A DNA stretch of 60,000 bases, from the NCBI RefSeq assembly GCF_037975245.1, contig NC_092572.1:21504489-21564488 (forward strand). Reading direction: 5' to 3'. This document shows positions 12,818 through 24,749 of the stretch, one piece after another; within the stretch, counting starts at the first letter, position 1, and every line of letters starts with the position of its first letter. The stretch comes from Apostichopus japonicus (Eukaryota > Echinodermata > Holothuroidea > Aspidochirotida > Stichopodidae). The notes under the pieces are model-generated. The model was not told where the DNA came from, did no database searches, and saw nothing but the letters and a program-made list of their open reading frames with translations. Both the position numbers and the translations under genes were made by a program.

Positions 12818-12884
12818 ATGGACATATCATCGGGGATTTGTGGATACTGTCCAATTCTTTTCTGTTTATTTTTCATCTTTGCTG
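12818..12884 (+). CDS. Gene C exon 1, signal peptide
   Basis: A 67-base exon starts MDISSGICGYC, continues into a strongly hydrophobic core (ILFCLFFIFAG) and ends at GTAAGTA in phase 1. The same exon is found in gene D at 51485-51551, with conserved 5' flank from about 12366 (51052 in D). The shared upstream sequence probably holds the promoter and 5' UTR, but no TATA or initiator was assigned. Confidence 0.8.
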
Positions 12885-15800
12885 GTAAGTATATTTGCTA
12901 CCATCACCTCTTTCAATTTCTTTACTACTATATTAGTCCTGTATTGCTCTTTAGTCATTTGTTGCTATATTAGTCTTTACGCTATTAGTCTTTAACTCCT
13001 ATATTGGTCATGTACTGCTCTATTTGCCCTTAACTGATATATTAGTCATTTACTGCTCTATTAGCCCTTTATTGATATATTAGTCGTTTGCTGCGATATT
13101 AGTCCTCTACAGCGATATTAATCATTTAAATGCTATATTTGTTCTTTACTGGCATACGTTTGAAATAAAGTGATTTGATTTTACCTTGTTTGTGACTAGC
13201 GTGTATTACCACAATTATAGTAGTCCTTAACTATTCTTTCTATTCCTTTTTATTATTCTATTCCTTAACTATTAGTTATTTACTGATATATTAGCCCTTT
13301 ACTGCTGTATTTATATTTTAACTGTATATAAGTACTTCACTATTATTTGAGTCATTTACTGCTCTATTAGTTTTTTTACTTTTTAATTCGTCTTTAACTA
13401 TTCTATTAGTCCTTTACTGCTATATAAGTCCTTAACTGCTATATTAGTCCTTAACTGCTCTATTAGTTCAATGTGCCCACTTAATGTGCCCCTTAAGCCC
13501 ACCTAGTAGTTATCTGTGTAAGCAACTGAACCTGTTATTATCAATACAACTGTGATTTACAATATGATAAAAAAACATCACCCCGATCTTTTGCTTTTAC
13601 TGATTCATGAAATTATGACGACACATTCAAGATAATATGAAACATGTGTTATCTATCTCGATTATTTTCGCAGATTTTGTGGCCGCAGTCGTTTCTAAAA
13701 ACGAAACTGTTGCATTGGGAAATTCAGTGTCCCTTGCATGTGCTGTTAGTACAATATATCAGACCGTATGGGCAGTAAAGAGAAACGTTGTTCCACCCAA
13801 AATACTATCCTTGAGTGGCCAGATCTTTGATAATAAGACTATGGAACTGAAAATTGCTTCCATCTCTGATTCTAGTTCATTTTCTTACAATCTCATCATC
13901 CTGAACGCAACTCTAGATATGGAAGGAGACTACGACTGCGCGGAAGGAGGAATGACAAAGTCGTCCGTCTTACTTAGTGTGGAAGGTATAGTGCGTATTG
14001 ATTGAAATATATGCAGTTCTAATTGCAAACATAATTCATAGTTTATAAAATTGTGAAAGAACTGGTTGTTATTTTGCTCATAAATACCAGTGACCAGTCA
14101 GTTTTGTGGCAAATTAAAAAACGTTTGAGGGGAAAACATACGTTTGAAAGAAAGTGATTTTATTTTACCTTGTTTGTGACTAGTGTGCATTACCACGATA
14201 ACTTTAATGTGGTATATAATATACCATGGCATCTAGCTTAATTCAAAGTCATTCAATCGAAGGAAACCTAATTTTCCGATAACCTATCCCATAAATTGTC
14301 CGATATTTCTACCCTTTATGTTATAATAGCGTCATACAGAGAGCGTTCCAAACCACTTTCAGTCTTTCACATTTAATGTTTTTTGTTTTTAATTGCAGTT
14401 CCTCCAATTGTGACGTTAAAAATTGATAACGGGAGTCACGTTATCAATAATGGTAGCATTAATGTTAGATTGAATCAAGAAATTGTCATCCAATGTGTAG
14501 CAGAGGGAGGAAGGCCTCTTGTTTCTCTTGGGTTGGAGATAAATGGCAATCCGGAGGTTCACGGCATCGCAGTAAACGAAACACGAAATGCGGTCATTAG
14601 TACACTCTACTATAGACCGAGAGAGGGTGATACAGTGATATCATGCACAACAAGTGGACAAACAGCAATACCAGACATCAGGCGTCAAACTAGTTTAAAC
14701 ATTGTGTGTAAGTAGTGCTATTGGCCTGTTTATAATTCGAGATTGAACCCACCTGTTCATTTCGTACTTATGATAAGCCGTTTTAGTTTTTATTATGTAT
14801 GGCAAGCCGTTTTGGTTTTTATTCTGTATTAGATGATATTACTAATTATTTGATGATATCAGCAATTCAGTTCTTCTGTGCCTTGTTGTAGCCACGACCA
14901 ATCTGACCGTACCGGTACGCGTACAGAGTTTGTTTAGTGTATGTACACTGCTTTAGAAAAGGCCTGTTTTACGTTGTACTACTACAACTACATTGATCAA
15001 AACAACTTAGCTATGTACATACAATGTAGGCTTATGTACGTATGTATGTATTATGCATACAGACTAGGCCAGTTAAAGTTTCCCTTTTGCCGCCAACAGA
15101 CTAAAGTGGGGCGCTGATCCTAAAAGTAAAGTTTTCACCGTTGAATTACTGATATCAGCAATTGAATATGTGATATCTGCAAATGAATTGCTGATATCAT
15201 CAAATAAGACATATCTCTATATCAATTGGTGATATCATCAAATCGTTTGCTGATATCATCAAAGCATTTGTTGATGTCATCGAATCATTTGCTGATATCA
15301 CCAAATCAATCGCTGATATCATCAATTAATTAAAGATATGTAGAATTTCTGATATCATTAATTGATTTGATGATATCATCAAATAATTGGTGATATCAGC
15401 AATTGAATTGGTGGTATCAGCAAATGTATTGCTGATATCAGCAATTGAATTGCTGATATCATCAGGAACCCCTTCACTGATGTATCATTTAACTTCTCAC
15501 TGCGGTGTCGAAGTTTAATAATTTACCTTCGGGTGTATTATGCAGTAGATATACAGTTTCTTGGAATGTTATATTTTCCTTTCACTGATAAAAAATTCAA
15601 ATTATTACTACAATTCACAAACTAGACAATATTAAATCCTAATACTTTCATATTTGCTTTTTTATAAGAGCCACGCAGATTTTTAACACTTCCTTTCTTT
15701 CTTTTCCACTGGACGAAAACTAACAATGCCCTAATTCACAAATCACCAAAAAACAAAACAAGTTCTTACTGTTTTGTTAGTTTTTGTCTGTTGAATTATT

Positions 15801-18800
15801 TATTAATTTTGACAAACCACGCTGTATATACCAGTTCATTAACGATTCATTAACGTTAACCATAGCATACATGGTAAGTAAACTGGAAACTGCCAAACAT
15901 TGTGATGTAAATATTGTTATAATTAATATATCTTATAGGTCTATACCTACCGACTTCAGTTTTGTGATACGACACATATCAGTCACCGTTCATTTTATTA
16001 AACGGTAATTAACTTTGCAACAATTTTTATATTTTGAAGATTACGTGATTAATATTAATTAATAATAGCAGGAAGACTTGAAAATTTAACGCCAGCGTGA
16101 TTTAGGGATCCAACTGGATGATCCAGCTATATACACCTTGGAGAGTACTCCTAGTTAGAAAAATATTCCACCCCTCTACTTTTGAAGGCGACCGGACAGC
16201 CACCACCACGCCCGTCTCACACCCTATTCCTTGATTAGATACAGGTTATATAATGATAAAGCTCGTCAAGTGATCATTTTGCAATCAAATTACTAATAAC
16301 TCTAAGAAAGTAATCATTTCAATTGCAGCCAAACTTCAGAGAGAGAGCTTAACATCTTGATGTTTTGGGTCTCTAACATACCGTGATTCAAACTATGTTT
16401 GGCTTTCTACATCACGTGACGGGAAAGCTCAAGGGTATCTTACCTGATGTTGTATATGTTCTGTTGCATGTGATGCATGTTTGCTCAAGTTAATTCACGA
16501 AAGAACTTGTGTAAATCCACCCTGTGAATATATTCACTAATTAACAATTAAGCGTTTTTATTTTCCCACAGATGTGTATGACGCAACCACCGTCTTACCA
16601 AAGCAACTATCCAGTCTCTACACTATTGGCATACCCATTTGTTCCGTGGGCGTTCTGTTAGCATGTTTACTTGTGTTCACTTGTATATTTTTATGGAGGA
16701 AAGGTAAGGACTATTCATCAGTATATGACATCAGGATGTAGTTAAGCGGATTTTTTGAGATACGGTTATATAGGTATCTCGCTTTATCCTTCTCCTTCTC
16801 CTTCTCTTTCTCTTTCTCTTTCTCCTTCTCCTTTCCTTTATATCTACCTTCTATCCTTCTATCATTTTTAGCACAACCTAATTGCCTAGATAAGTACTTA
16901 GAAAGGCGTAAATTATGTTCTAAATACTCCTCATATTGCACCATTTGACCCCTACATTCTTTCTGTAGATGACCTACAGACACTTTACATACCTATATGG
17001 GAGACGGTTTAATAATCCTATAAATCTTTTATTTGCCTCTAGTCCTCCCATACAGGTTCAGGCCTCCAATTTAATCATTTTGAATCTCCACCCCTTATTT
17101 TCATGTTGTCTTAGTTATTCGTGAATTTAAGAACACGAATATATATATATATATATATATTTACAAGTATATATAAGTATTTATATACAAGTCATATCGA
17201 AAACAAACACAGACACCAGGCAAATAACCTGTAATTGCAGAGAAAAGAGCGACTGCCCCTGTCCGGGGGAATGTCTCGCCAGCGATATAATATACAAAGC
17301 AGAGGTCACTACTGATCCATAGACAGCCGTGTTTATCGGTCTGGCTAGTGGAAGCTTTTAGGCAAGGTACAACAATCACACCAAATCTTTCCGCAACGAA
17401 CGTTACCAACACTAAACTGAGCTCTCAAAACATATCTGGGACTTGAAAAACAAAGAAAATCGATCACTTCATTTCTTGGGAAATCCTAAAGCACTCTAAG
17501 ACACGTTAGCGCAGCTCCGACCAGTGTAATCTCTGTATGGAAGAAAAATTCTTCAAATTAAGAAGCAGAGCCGAAAAATGCTACACAAAATCAAAAAGCG
17601 TACCGAATTTGTGTCCAAATGTCGTCATGGCAACCGTTCAAATAAACCCACTGACCGCCTTGAAGGAAACAGTCGTACTTGCAAGAAGTTGCCTGATGAT
17701 CGCCGCAGTGAAAAAAACTCAATATGTAAGTGAAACTGTTAGTTGCATATATATATAAATAATATATAAATAATTATCAACACACCAGACAAATTTCACT
17801 TCACGACCGGTTCGTCCTTTTGGGACTCATTAGGCGGCGAAGGCAGGAATCGAACCCCGGATCTTGTGTCGCAGACAGAAGTTCGTACCACTCGAACACT
17901 GTGATTCTACTGGTTTGTGAATGCGCATATACGTGCTTTATATAACTTGAATAAAGGCACCAAGGGAGTACTCTGTAAAATCATAACACCTGTGTAATAC
18001 GCCCTCATTGACAGTTGGGTGATTGTGGCTGGTGCAGTTTGGTCGATTGCCAATGGCCTGTTAGTTTGTGCTTGTTTCACAATCAGGAAATTTAGATGTA
18101 GGTATAAGAATTGTACACGCATTTGAACTTAATATTATTGAAACTATGAAAACAGTTCAAACTATAAAGGTGTTTTGTTTTACAAAAATCCTCAGGTTCT
18201 ATCCATTTAAGAAAGGAAAGATCATTGAATAACATTAGGAAACATTATCAAGAGGTAGACATAGAAAGAGAGTTTGGATAACATACGGTATTTTGCATAA
18301 ATAACACCGTACAGTAGTATAATGAAAATGAAAGTTCATGCAATGACATTAGACAGAACGAAAGTGTTACCATGTCACATTAATAAAATGAAAACGGTCG
18401 TACAGTAAGTATCTTCAATAACCGCAACACTTTACGATTGTTACAATGAAGCATTGGTAACAATACATAAGCTTGACATCTGGGTTGCTGAATTATTAAG
18501 TCTGATCATGTGATGAGAAATACAGGCTTATGAATAATAATGCACAATAACCTTTTATCATGTTTGATCATATAATAAATGTTATATATGAGATTAAGAG
18601 GGTAAAGGAGGAAAGGTTGGGTTGGGTGGGGGAGGTGCTTTTAATCATTATATATATTTACGCTTGCAGTTATATGCTTCAATGTGAAATATTAAAGTAG
18701 AGTATCAGCCGAGGAGACATCGTTTTAGACCAGATTGGTGTTCTACTTTGTTTACCAAACATGTTTGAGGGAAATGATCATTTGAGTTTTAGTCATTGTG

Positions 18801-21800
18801 TTGTTATCTTATAGAGCTTCTCTATCATCGATGGCCACTTTAGAAAGATTTAAACACCAAACTGTATAATTTCTTTCTTTGCTTACAGTGTCAAGGAACC
18901 AACGAAGGTGAGTCTTGGGAATAGGATATTCTACTGATTGCTACATGTGACCAGCTCCACTCACACACCCACCTTCCCATCCCCCGTCTTTCCTGAACCC
19001 GGTCCCTGCATTCGTTACTACAATTATGGTTATTTAATATCTTTACTGTATATAAGAGAGCCAATGGAGTTTTGAACATTGCTTATACAAACGATAAATG
19101 ATTTTTGTCCCTTCAATTTTGTTTCCAATTTGGTTTAGAAACCAGAGTGTCATCTCAAGTCATCCAATGAAAGTACTTGATAAAGGACCCTCAGATATCG
19201 ATCAATCAAGTAAGGGGTATTTTGATTTCAAGTCACACTTTAAATAAGAGTTATCACATAATACCTTGTATAGGTTCCATATTGGATAACATGTTACGAA
19301 CTGGTATATTACTGTCATGTTAGAAAACATTTTAATATATGACAAATTAATAAGAGACATTAATAAATTTAGCCTTACAGTAACCTTGTTAGTTCTAGAA
19401 TCAATGTTAAATATAACAACATAAAATGTTCTGTATTTCATTGATATTATTTAATGTTGCTGTAATGACATTCAAATGCATAACTTAATACTCACTATAT
19501 TCAAACATTAAAATAAAAATATGTTTACTAACTATTGTATTTTTACGAAGTTATATATCTTTAGCTTCAAAATATTATATATTAAAGTATTTATAACCTT
19601 GCAATACTTTAATGCAAACGAAAACAATTATAGACAATGAATTTAAGAAATAAATTTACTTCATTTACAGTCAATCGAAAAGGAGGAAGGTAAGCTTTAG
19701 TTATCAATTTAGTCTAGAAAACCTTGACGCTTTGAAATTGAGAGTATCTTTGAATGCTTAAGGTATTTTGTATTTCGAAATTGACAGATAACTTGCATTG
19801 AAATATTTTATTTTTAAGTAGCACCAAGGTGTATAATGTTGCTAATACACCCTTGGTATGAATTTATCATGGACGGTCAGGGCTCTTTTCGTCGTTTATT
19901 TCTGTACAAGGAAAAAATTACCAGAGATACCTGTTGACGAGGACAACTCGCAGAACCTGCACCATTCTGAAGGAAATGAACCTAGTAAGTTTACTCAAAA
20001 TAAACCTAATTTTAAAGGTTTGAATCAATGAAGGCAATTACGGAACTACAACATTTATTACACACCGTAAGTAGAGCCCAGAGTACGTATAACAGGGTAC
20101 TTATAGAGAGCCGGTAAAATAATGATATCATTATTATTTACTGAAATAGTACGTATTAGTGTTTAATATGTTGTATGTAAATGTCCTTCCAAAGAAAAGC
20201 ATTACGTGTAATCATATTAGACGGCGACTTTTGTTAAATTTATAATGGTAACGATATGTATACGTGATGAATATTTCCATTACGATTTTTTTTATCATAT
20301 TTGGCAGAATACTATTCAGATGCAGCAGATGCGATTCCAGAAAACCATGCCCAGATGTTGAGTGAGAAAGATATTTCCATCACTATGAATATTAAAATGG
20401 GAAAAATTTACCAAAGATGGATGGGATCTGTTAACCTTTCTGATGAGACCAATAAGTATGTTGTAATAACAACACTGACAGGTTAGTGATAACATTCAAT
20501 ATATATAATCCAAGGGTGATTTCAACGTCGGAGTCAGAAATTGATAAAGGCAATCATATTTATACCGTTTAAATATTAAGTGACCTTGTGCAACATTTTG
20601 ATATATATATACGTTAACACGCTTTAATTTATTGCTGGCCTTTTTCTGTCATATTTTCAGAAAAGCTTATTAGAAAGAAAGAAATTCATTGGGAGGCGTT
20701 CATCAGAAAATGTCTCAAATTGCCAACATCAAACCATCTAGCGAAGATTGAAGCAATGTCTGTCCAAAGCAGTGAGTTTACATGCTTTGAAAACGTACTA
20801 ATAAAAAAGATAGAAAGTGAATCTAATCAATTTCATTAAATTCTCGGGTTATGATTTAGCCCCACTCAGCCCTCATCGGGCCTGATGAGTGACAGTTTAG
20901 GAAGATAAGGATTTCATGGACTGTCTGGAGTCGACATGATCTTCTCATCAAGTCAAGAGTAATTATATATTGTCCGAATAAGACTGAATCATCCTCGGAG
21001 GGATTTATTAATATAGATACTAATTCTTATTGATAAGTAAGATAGCCATATCCAATAAAATGTCAATATTTATGGAGATGTCTTTGTTGAACCCCATCTT
21101 TGATTTCTTCTATTGCTTTAGGTAAACTGTTCCTTATTAGTGAGCATCTCAATTGTGAAAATCTGCAAAGCGTCTTGTCACGTGATAAAGATAAAGGGGA
21201 CTACGATTGCTGTAGTTCTTTTTCAGTTTCTGACGTCATCAAACACGTAGCGGGGATTTTGGAAGGAATGGACGTCCTTAAGACATTCGGGGTAAGCAAT
21301 GTAAAACTTGCCTGAGTTATCAGCTAAATATTGTTGCTTATTTAGTAAGACACTGATTTTTAATCAACCTCTTCTCCTTGTTGTAAAGTTGCTATTCGTA
21401 TCTAACCTTTCTTTAAACAAAACAAACTTTCAGGCAAACACGAAGGCATAATTGAGACCGCTTTGTCTCTTAATTATATCATAACTGCTTTACGTATTGG
21501 TTTCCATATTCTGTCAGTTCCTTCACCCTGGCTTAACAACCAAGAAGGTTTTATTAACCAAGGAAGGGCAGGTAAAATTATTTGACTTCTGTCTGGCCGG
21601 CGATGCACCAAAAATAGCTGCTCTTAAGAAAGCACAGGTAAATTACTTATTTATTAATGGAGGTATGACCCTGTTCTTTGTCTGTCTAATAATTATATTT
21701 TTATATTTTTATCTATTAACTTAACTACTTGTATGGTCTTTATGATCAGAATAAGTGTTGTTTGTAAAGGATAGCGGAGTCTAAGATGAACAACTTTATT

Positions 21801-24749
21801 TAGATCATGCTTAATAAAACACAATACTCTAGGGGAATTGCTTGTTCTCGTTGGAGGTTTGGCATATTTTGTGGACTTCATTACAGAAGTAGATTATTAT
21901 GATTATTTTAATGGAAATCTCAATAAATTTCAATATCATACATGGACTGTTCTAAACTGTTTTTCACTAATGCAATTAAAAATTCTCCATATCCAAATCA
22001 CTGTTTAATGTTGATCGAAATCTATGCACAATTGAATTATTTTCCAATTTAACTTATCATCATTTCGACATAAGAAAGCAAAAATGAGTTGTGAGTCTAT
22101 TGACCTAAGTGTACAATTCTGGATAAGTATAACCTGAATAAAACATTAATATATTAATTACTTTCAATCACTTTCATTCGTTATAAATTCCTTTTTATTT
22201 TTCAGGTTCCTACGGTAACTTTGAACCAATTTCCACCTGAAATGTTACTGCTGAATCAGTATACAGAATCAAGTGACGTGTGGTCTACAGCAGTAGTAAT
22301 ATGGGAGATTATGGCAGCTGGTAAAGAAATTTAATCATAACGAAATCCTTGTAGCAAATAATAAAGTGTTTAATAACAAAATACGTTGCTTATTATAACA
22401 GAAAACTACAGCAGTTATCAATAAAAAAGTGTCATGTTTCACATATGAGTAGTAAATTGAATTTTATCGAATATATTTATCTCCAATAAAAGTACATCAC
22501 AGATAGCTCAAGTTTTTGAGTTTCAGTTAATTCTGAGTCAAGTGGATTTGCTCAAATATTTACAGTAATTTGAATGCAGAAGAAACATGTAAATATTTTA
22601 TAAAGAAAATCAACTTATTATAATTATCTATAGAGACACCTAGATATATTGTACATGAAATACCGTCAAATGCAATCCAGTACCAAATTATAATATTGCA
22701 CATTTTCCTTTTTTTGGTGACGGAAAGTTACATTACTGCTCTTATCGGTATTTAAGGTTAGTTTATTAGAAGCAGAGACATTTTATGTTTTTTTTCTAGT
22801 ATCCTGTATATACCATTACTGCACTGTTTTGTATGTCTACGTATATGCGAAATATATTAACTGAACTGAACTGGTGTTCCTTCCATACACAAGTTGGATA
22901 TACATATACTAGTTTCGATGTTTCTACACTCGCACATCTCTTAGGAAACCCACCATTTCCTGCCAACAAGGAAGTTACTAGTGTTGACGGAGAAGCGACC
23001 ACACCATCAGCACCCTGGCCGGAGAAGTTCTTGCAGATAAAGTAAGAGAGAAGTCATTGTTTAAAGTACCCTTTCATTATATAAGTGTCAAAGTAACCGC
23101 ATTCCATACTAGTTGAAGTCGGTGTGTAATTAATTCTGTATTTTTCTATTTGACAGACAAATATTTAAAAGTTATTGTAGGTTGTACAACTATCACACAG
23201 TGTAGCCTATGCGATTTTTGTAGTTGGATTAAAAAAAAAGTTAAAATGATAGATTAATTGTGGAGTATTTATTTATACTTAAGTCTACTTAGGTTACCAT
23301 AAATGAAGTTAGCGTGTATGGTGGGCTGACTTGTTTGTTTCAGGTACTTTCATCCAAGTGAGTGTTTCTATAGTCACTTTAATTAGAGCTATGTAATACT
23401 CATTGATATGTAAATCGTTGAAAGAGTCCTTTATTTTAACCAAATAATAGCCTCACTATTTCTAGTGGGAAATCTTACAAGAAATTGATCATGATAGTAA
23501 AACTTATTAAGTGTGTTTATTAGTATAACACTTCCTGTATTTCATATTTACACTGAACATATAAAATAGTACACTGCATCTGCTGATTCACTATTTGATT
23601 TGATTTCTTAATCAACTGCAGAGATGAAATCTTGTTCGATTGCTGGAATCATAACTCATCTCTTCGACCTTCCATTCATCATCTGAGGGGAACATTCGTA
23701 GCTGTAAGTAATCCATTACTCATCTTTAGAACAGATATCAGTGACCATTACGTTGCGTAGGTGGTATCAACATCGTTCTTACACATGCTCAATGAATAAA
23801 ATTCCATCCCCGATTTATTTGAATCTTAAGAAAAGAAGTTTTACCAAGCTGTTAAAGGTAGTTTAAGCAGTAGTTCATAAACTCTATCCTAATCGGCCTA
23901 TATTCATCATTCCTTAATTTCATCATGTTAGTCATCCCAACTGTCAAATTGGAATTCATGGGTAGGAAATGGAATCGAAAAGACAATATATAGTGAGGTT
24001 TAGTTTATTGGTATCGATTTTATTGGTATCGATAACAACCGAGTTAAAGCATTCGGACAACTAACCCAATATAGAAACGCGTAATAGAATTCATAAAATG
24101 TTATGTTTTGACAAAGAAAACTGCCACAGATATACCACATGAAGTAAAGCGGCATTTTATTCACAATAAAGGTCCTATGTCGACCATCACGATGTGCTAA
24201 GTCACGTGCAAGGATAACAATGTAACTGAATATGTAGCTTCACCTTAGACAGCGTACGATAATCGATAGTTGTAGTTATACAGATGTCTGATATTACCAG
24301 CTAATGTGGCTTCATATGATTTCATTTTACTTGATATTTATTATAAATATATGTGGTTTGTCAGACGGTGTATAAATCCTAACTTCGGTGTAACAACGAC
24401 ATAATGTATTCTAAAATACACTGTTGAATACGCTTGGAATGGGCTCTATTTCCTGTTGTGTTTATATTCCCATAAATATTCATATCTAATATATTTATGA
24501 TTTTCTATTGATTTGATTGTACCTTTGATGTAAAGAAGTTCAGTTCAGGCAACGTTTAATATATATTGAGCATTTTTGTTGTTGATAGTGTCTTGCAAAA
24601 GTCCCACTATTATCCCTTAACAGATATTTGAAAAGTTAATCACGGACAGTTCTTATGAGATACCGATACCTACGACGTATTTACCTACGAGAGCCCCTAA
24701 TACCGCTCAATCTACCTATGCAGAACAAATCTACCATGTTGGAATGTGA
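12818..24749 (+). CDS. Gene C: two-Ig transmembrane receptor with pseudokinase domain (complete, 16 exons)
   Basis: Exons: 12818-12884 signal peptide, 13674-13985 Ig1, 14399-14707 Ig2, 16572-16703 membrane helix, 18889-18907, 19139-19209, 19671-19689, 19911-19984 juxtamembrane, 20308-20481, 20661-20771, 21122-21291, 21518-21637, 22206-22320, 22894-23041, 23622-23703 kinase-like, 24624-24749 tail with TGA. The sum is 2049 bases, one open frame of 682 residues with every phase compatible. The architecture is that of a small IgSF receptor tyrosine kinase, but the catalytic residues are replaced (VVIT for VAIK, HPG for HRD, DFC for DFG). It should sit in the plasma membrane and act as a docking or heteromeric partner rather than an enzyme. 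Gene D is a duplicate, and gene B shares the cytoplasmic half. Exon joins are inferred, without transcript evidence. Confidence 0.82.
12940..13470 (+). repeat. Degenerate 19-base minisatellite, gene C intron 1
   Basis: Irregular copies of CTGCTATATTAGTCCTTTA, interrupted by unrelated sequence around 13150-13260. The same array in gene D intron 1 is about twice as long, so the copy number changed after duplication. Confidence 0.8.
13674..14707 (+). CDS. Gene C ectodomain: two Ig exons
   Basis: Ig1 (13674-13985, 312 bases) has VSLACAVST in strand B, TVWAVKR in strand C and MEGDYDCAEGG in strand F, giving a V-set-like cysteine pair. Ig2 (14399-14707, 309 bases) has IVIQCVAEGGRP and VISCTTSGQ. 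Both exons are phase 1-1 with good acceptors (TTCGCAG, ATTGCAG) and donors (GTATAG, GTAAGT). Several N-x-S/T sequons are present. Gene D carries the same two exons at identical lengths, but its Ig1 has a stop codon. Confidence 0.85.
15145..15470. repeat. About 20-base array with palindromic TGATATCA core, gene C intron
   Basis: Roughly 15 units of about 18-21 bases, each with a palindromic TGATATCA or TGATATCTGC-type core joined to CAAATCATTTGC or CAATTGAATTGC. Because the core is self-complementary, the array reads similarly on both strands. It lies between Ig2 and the membrane exon. Confidence 0.8.
16572..16703 (+). CDS. Gene C membrane-spanning exon
   Basis: A 132-base phase 1-1 exon after CCCACAG encodes a stalk (VYDATTVLPKQL) and then the helix ICSVGVLLACLLVFTCIFLW followed by RK, a stop-transfer signal. 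Gene D's version is 114 bases: 18 bases around the start of the helix are missing and the local sequence differs, but the frame is kept. Confidence 0.8.
17775..17910 (-). mobile_element. Second tRNA-derived SINE-like element
   Basis: Minus-strand B box GGTTCGATTCC (17856-17846) preceded by an A-box-like TGTTCGAGTGG (17898-17888). It sits at the right end of a segment present in gene C but absent from the matching gene D intron, so it inserted after, or was deleted since, the duplication. Confidence 0.5.
18889..19984 (+). CDS. Gene C juxtamembrane exons
   Basis: Four small exons: 18889-18907 (SRNQR), 19139-19209 (QSVISSHPMKVLDKGP), 19671-19689 (NRKGG) and 19911-19984 (KLPEIPVDEDNSQNLHHSEG). 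Phases run 1-2, 2-1, 1-2, 2-1. Gene B lacks the first two. In gene C the acceptor before the last exon reads CTGTACAAG where B and D have CTGTAG, so C probably splices three bases later and loses one codon. The region is basic then acidic/serine-rich, typical of a flexible linker. Confidence 0.65.
20308..23703 (+). CDS. Gene C tyrosine-kinase-like domain, predicted catalytically inactive
   Basis: Seven exons encode a full kinase fold. The glycine loop is degenerate (IKMGKIYQRW) and the VAIK lysine is threonine (YVVITTL). Helix C may be WEAFIRK. The catalytic loop reads FLHPGLTTKKVLL where active kinases have HRDLAARNVLL. The DFG motif is LFDFCLAG. The APE motif is kept as FPPEMLL, followed by TESSDVWSTAVVIWEIM, and the C-lobe closes with DCWNHNSSLRPS. 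Lys, catalytic Asp, Asn and the DFG Gly are all lost while structural anchors are kept, so this is a pseudokinase rather than random decay. Gene B shows the same substitutions. Confidence 0.82.
24624..24749 (+). CDS. Gene C C-terminal tail exon with tyrosine motifs and stop
   Basis: A 126-base terminal exon follows TTAACAG in phase 0, starts IFEKLITDSS and ends IYHVGM then TGA. It carries YEIP, YLPT, TYAEQ and IYHVGM. YEIP fits a YxxP pattern that Crk/RasGAP-type SH2 domains can bind. The corresponding gene B exon has YLPM, a PI3-kinase-type YxxM site, where gene C has YLPT. Dense conserved tyrosines in an otherwise dead-kinase receptor suggest phosphorylation in trans by another kinase; that role is inference. 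Confidence 0.75.
   Translation: MFEKLITDSSYEIPIPTTYLPTRAPNTAQSTYAEQIYHVGM

Larger units (their letters stand above)
12366..21400 (+). repeat. Segmental duplication copy 1 (pairs with 51052-60000)
   Basis: From about 12366 (ACTTTCGTATAAC followed by AAGGACCTGGTA-type sequence) the window repeats at about 51052, including 5' flank, signal exon, Ig exons, introns and early kinase exons. Similarity is lower in the 5' half, with size changes in the 19-base minisatellite and indels, and very high from about 19440 (58080) onward. The duplicated block continues to the right edge of the window in copy 2. Confidence 0.85.

Noticed and set aside
15145-15470. CRISPR-like array from regularly spaced repeats
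   Set aside because: Units are tandem with no unique spacers, within an intron of an animal gene.
16711-16983. Minus-strand frame with a long KEKEKE repeat
   Set aside because: The charged repeat is simply the translated CTTTCTCCTT pyrimidine tract; no homologous frame in gene D.
22833-22893. Upstream extension of the kinase exon at 22894 (frame opening at 22833)
   Set aside because: The frame is not shared with gene B across this stretch, whereas CACAAG followed by TTGGA gives a phase-correct acceptor in both genes.
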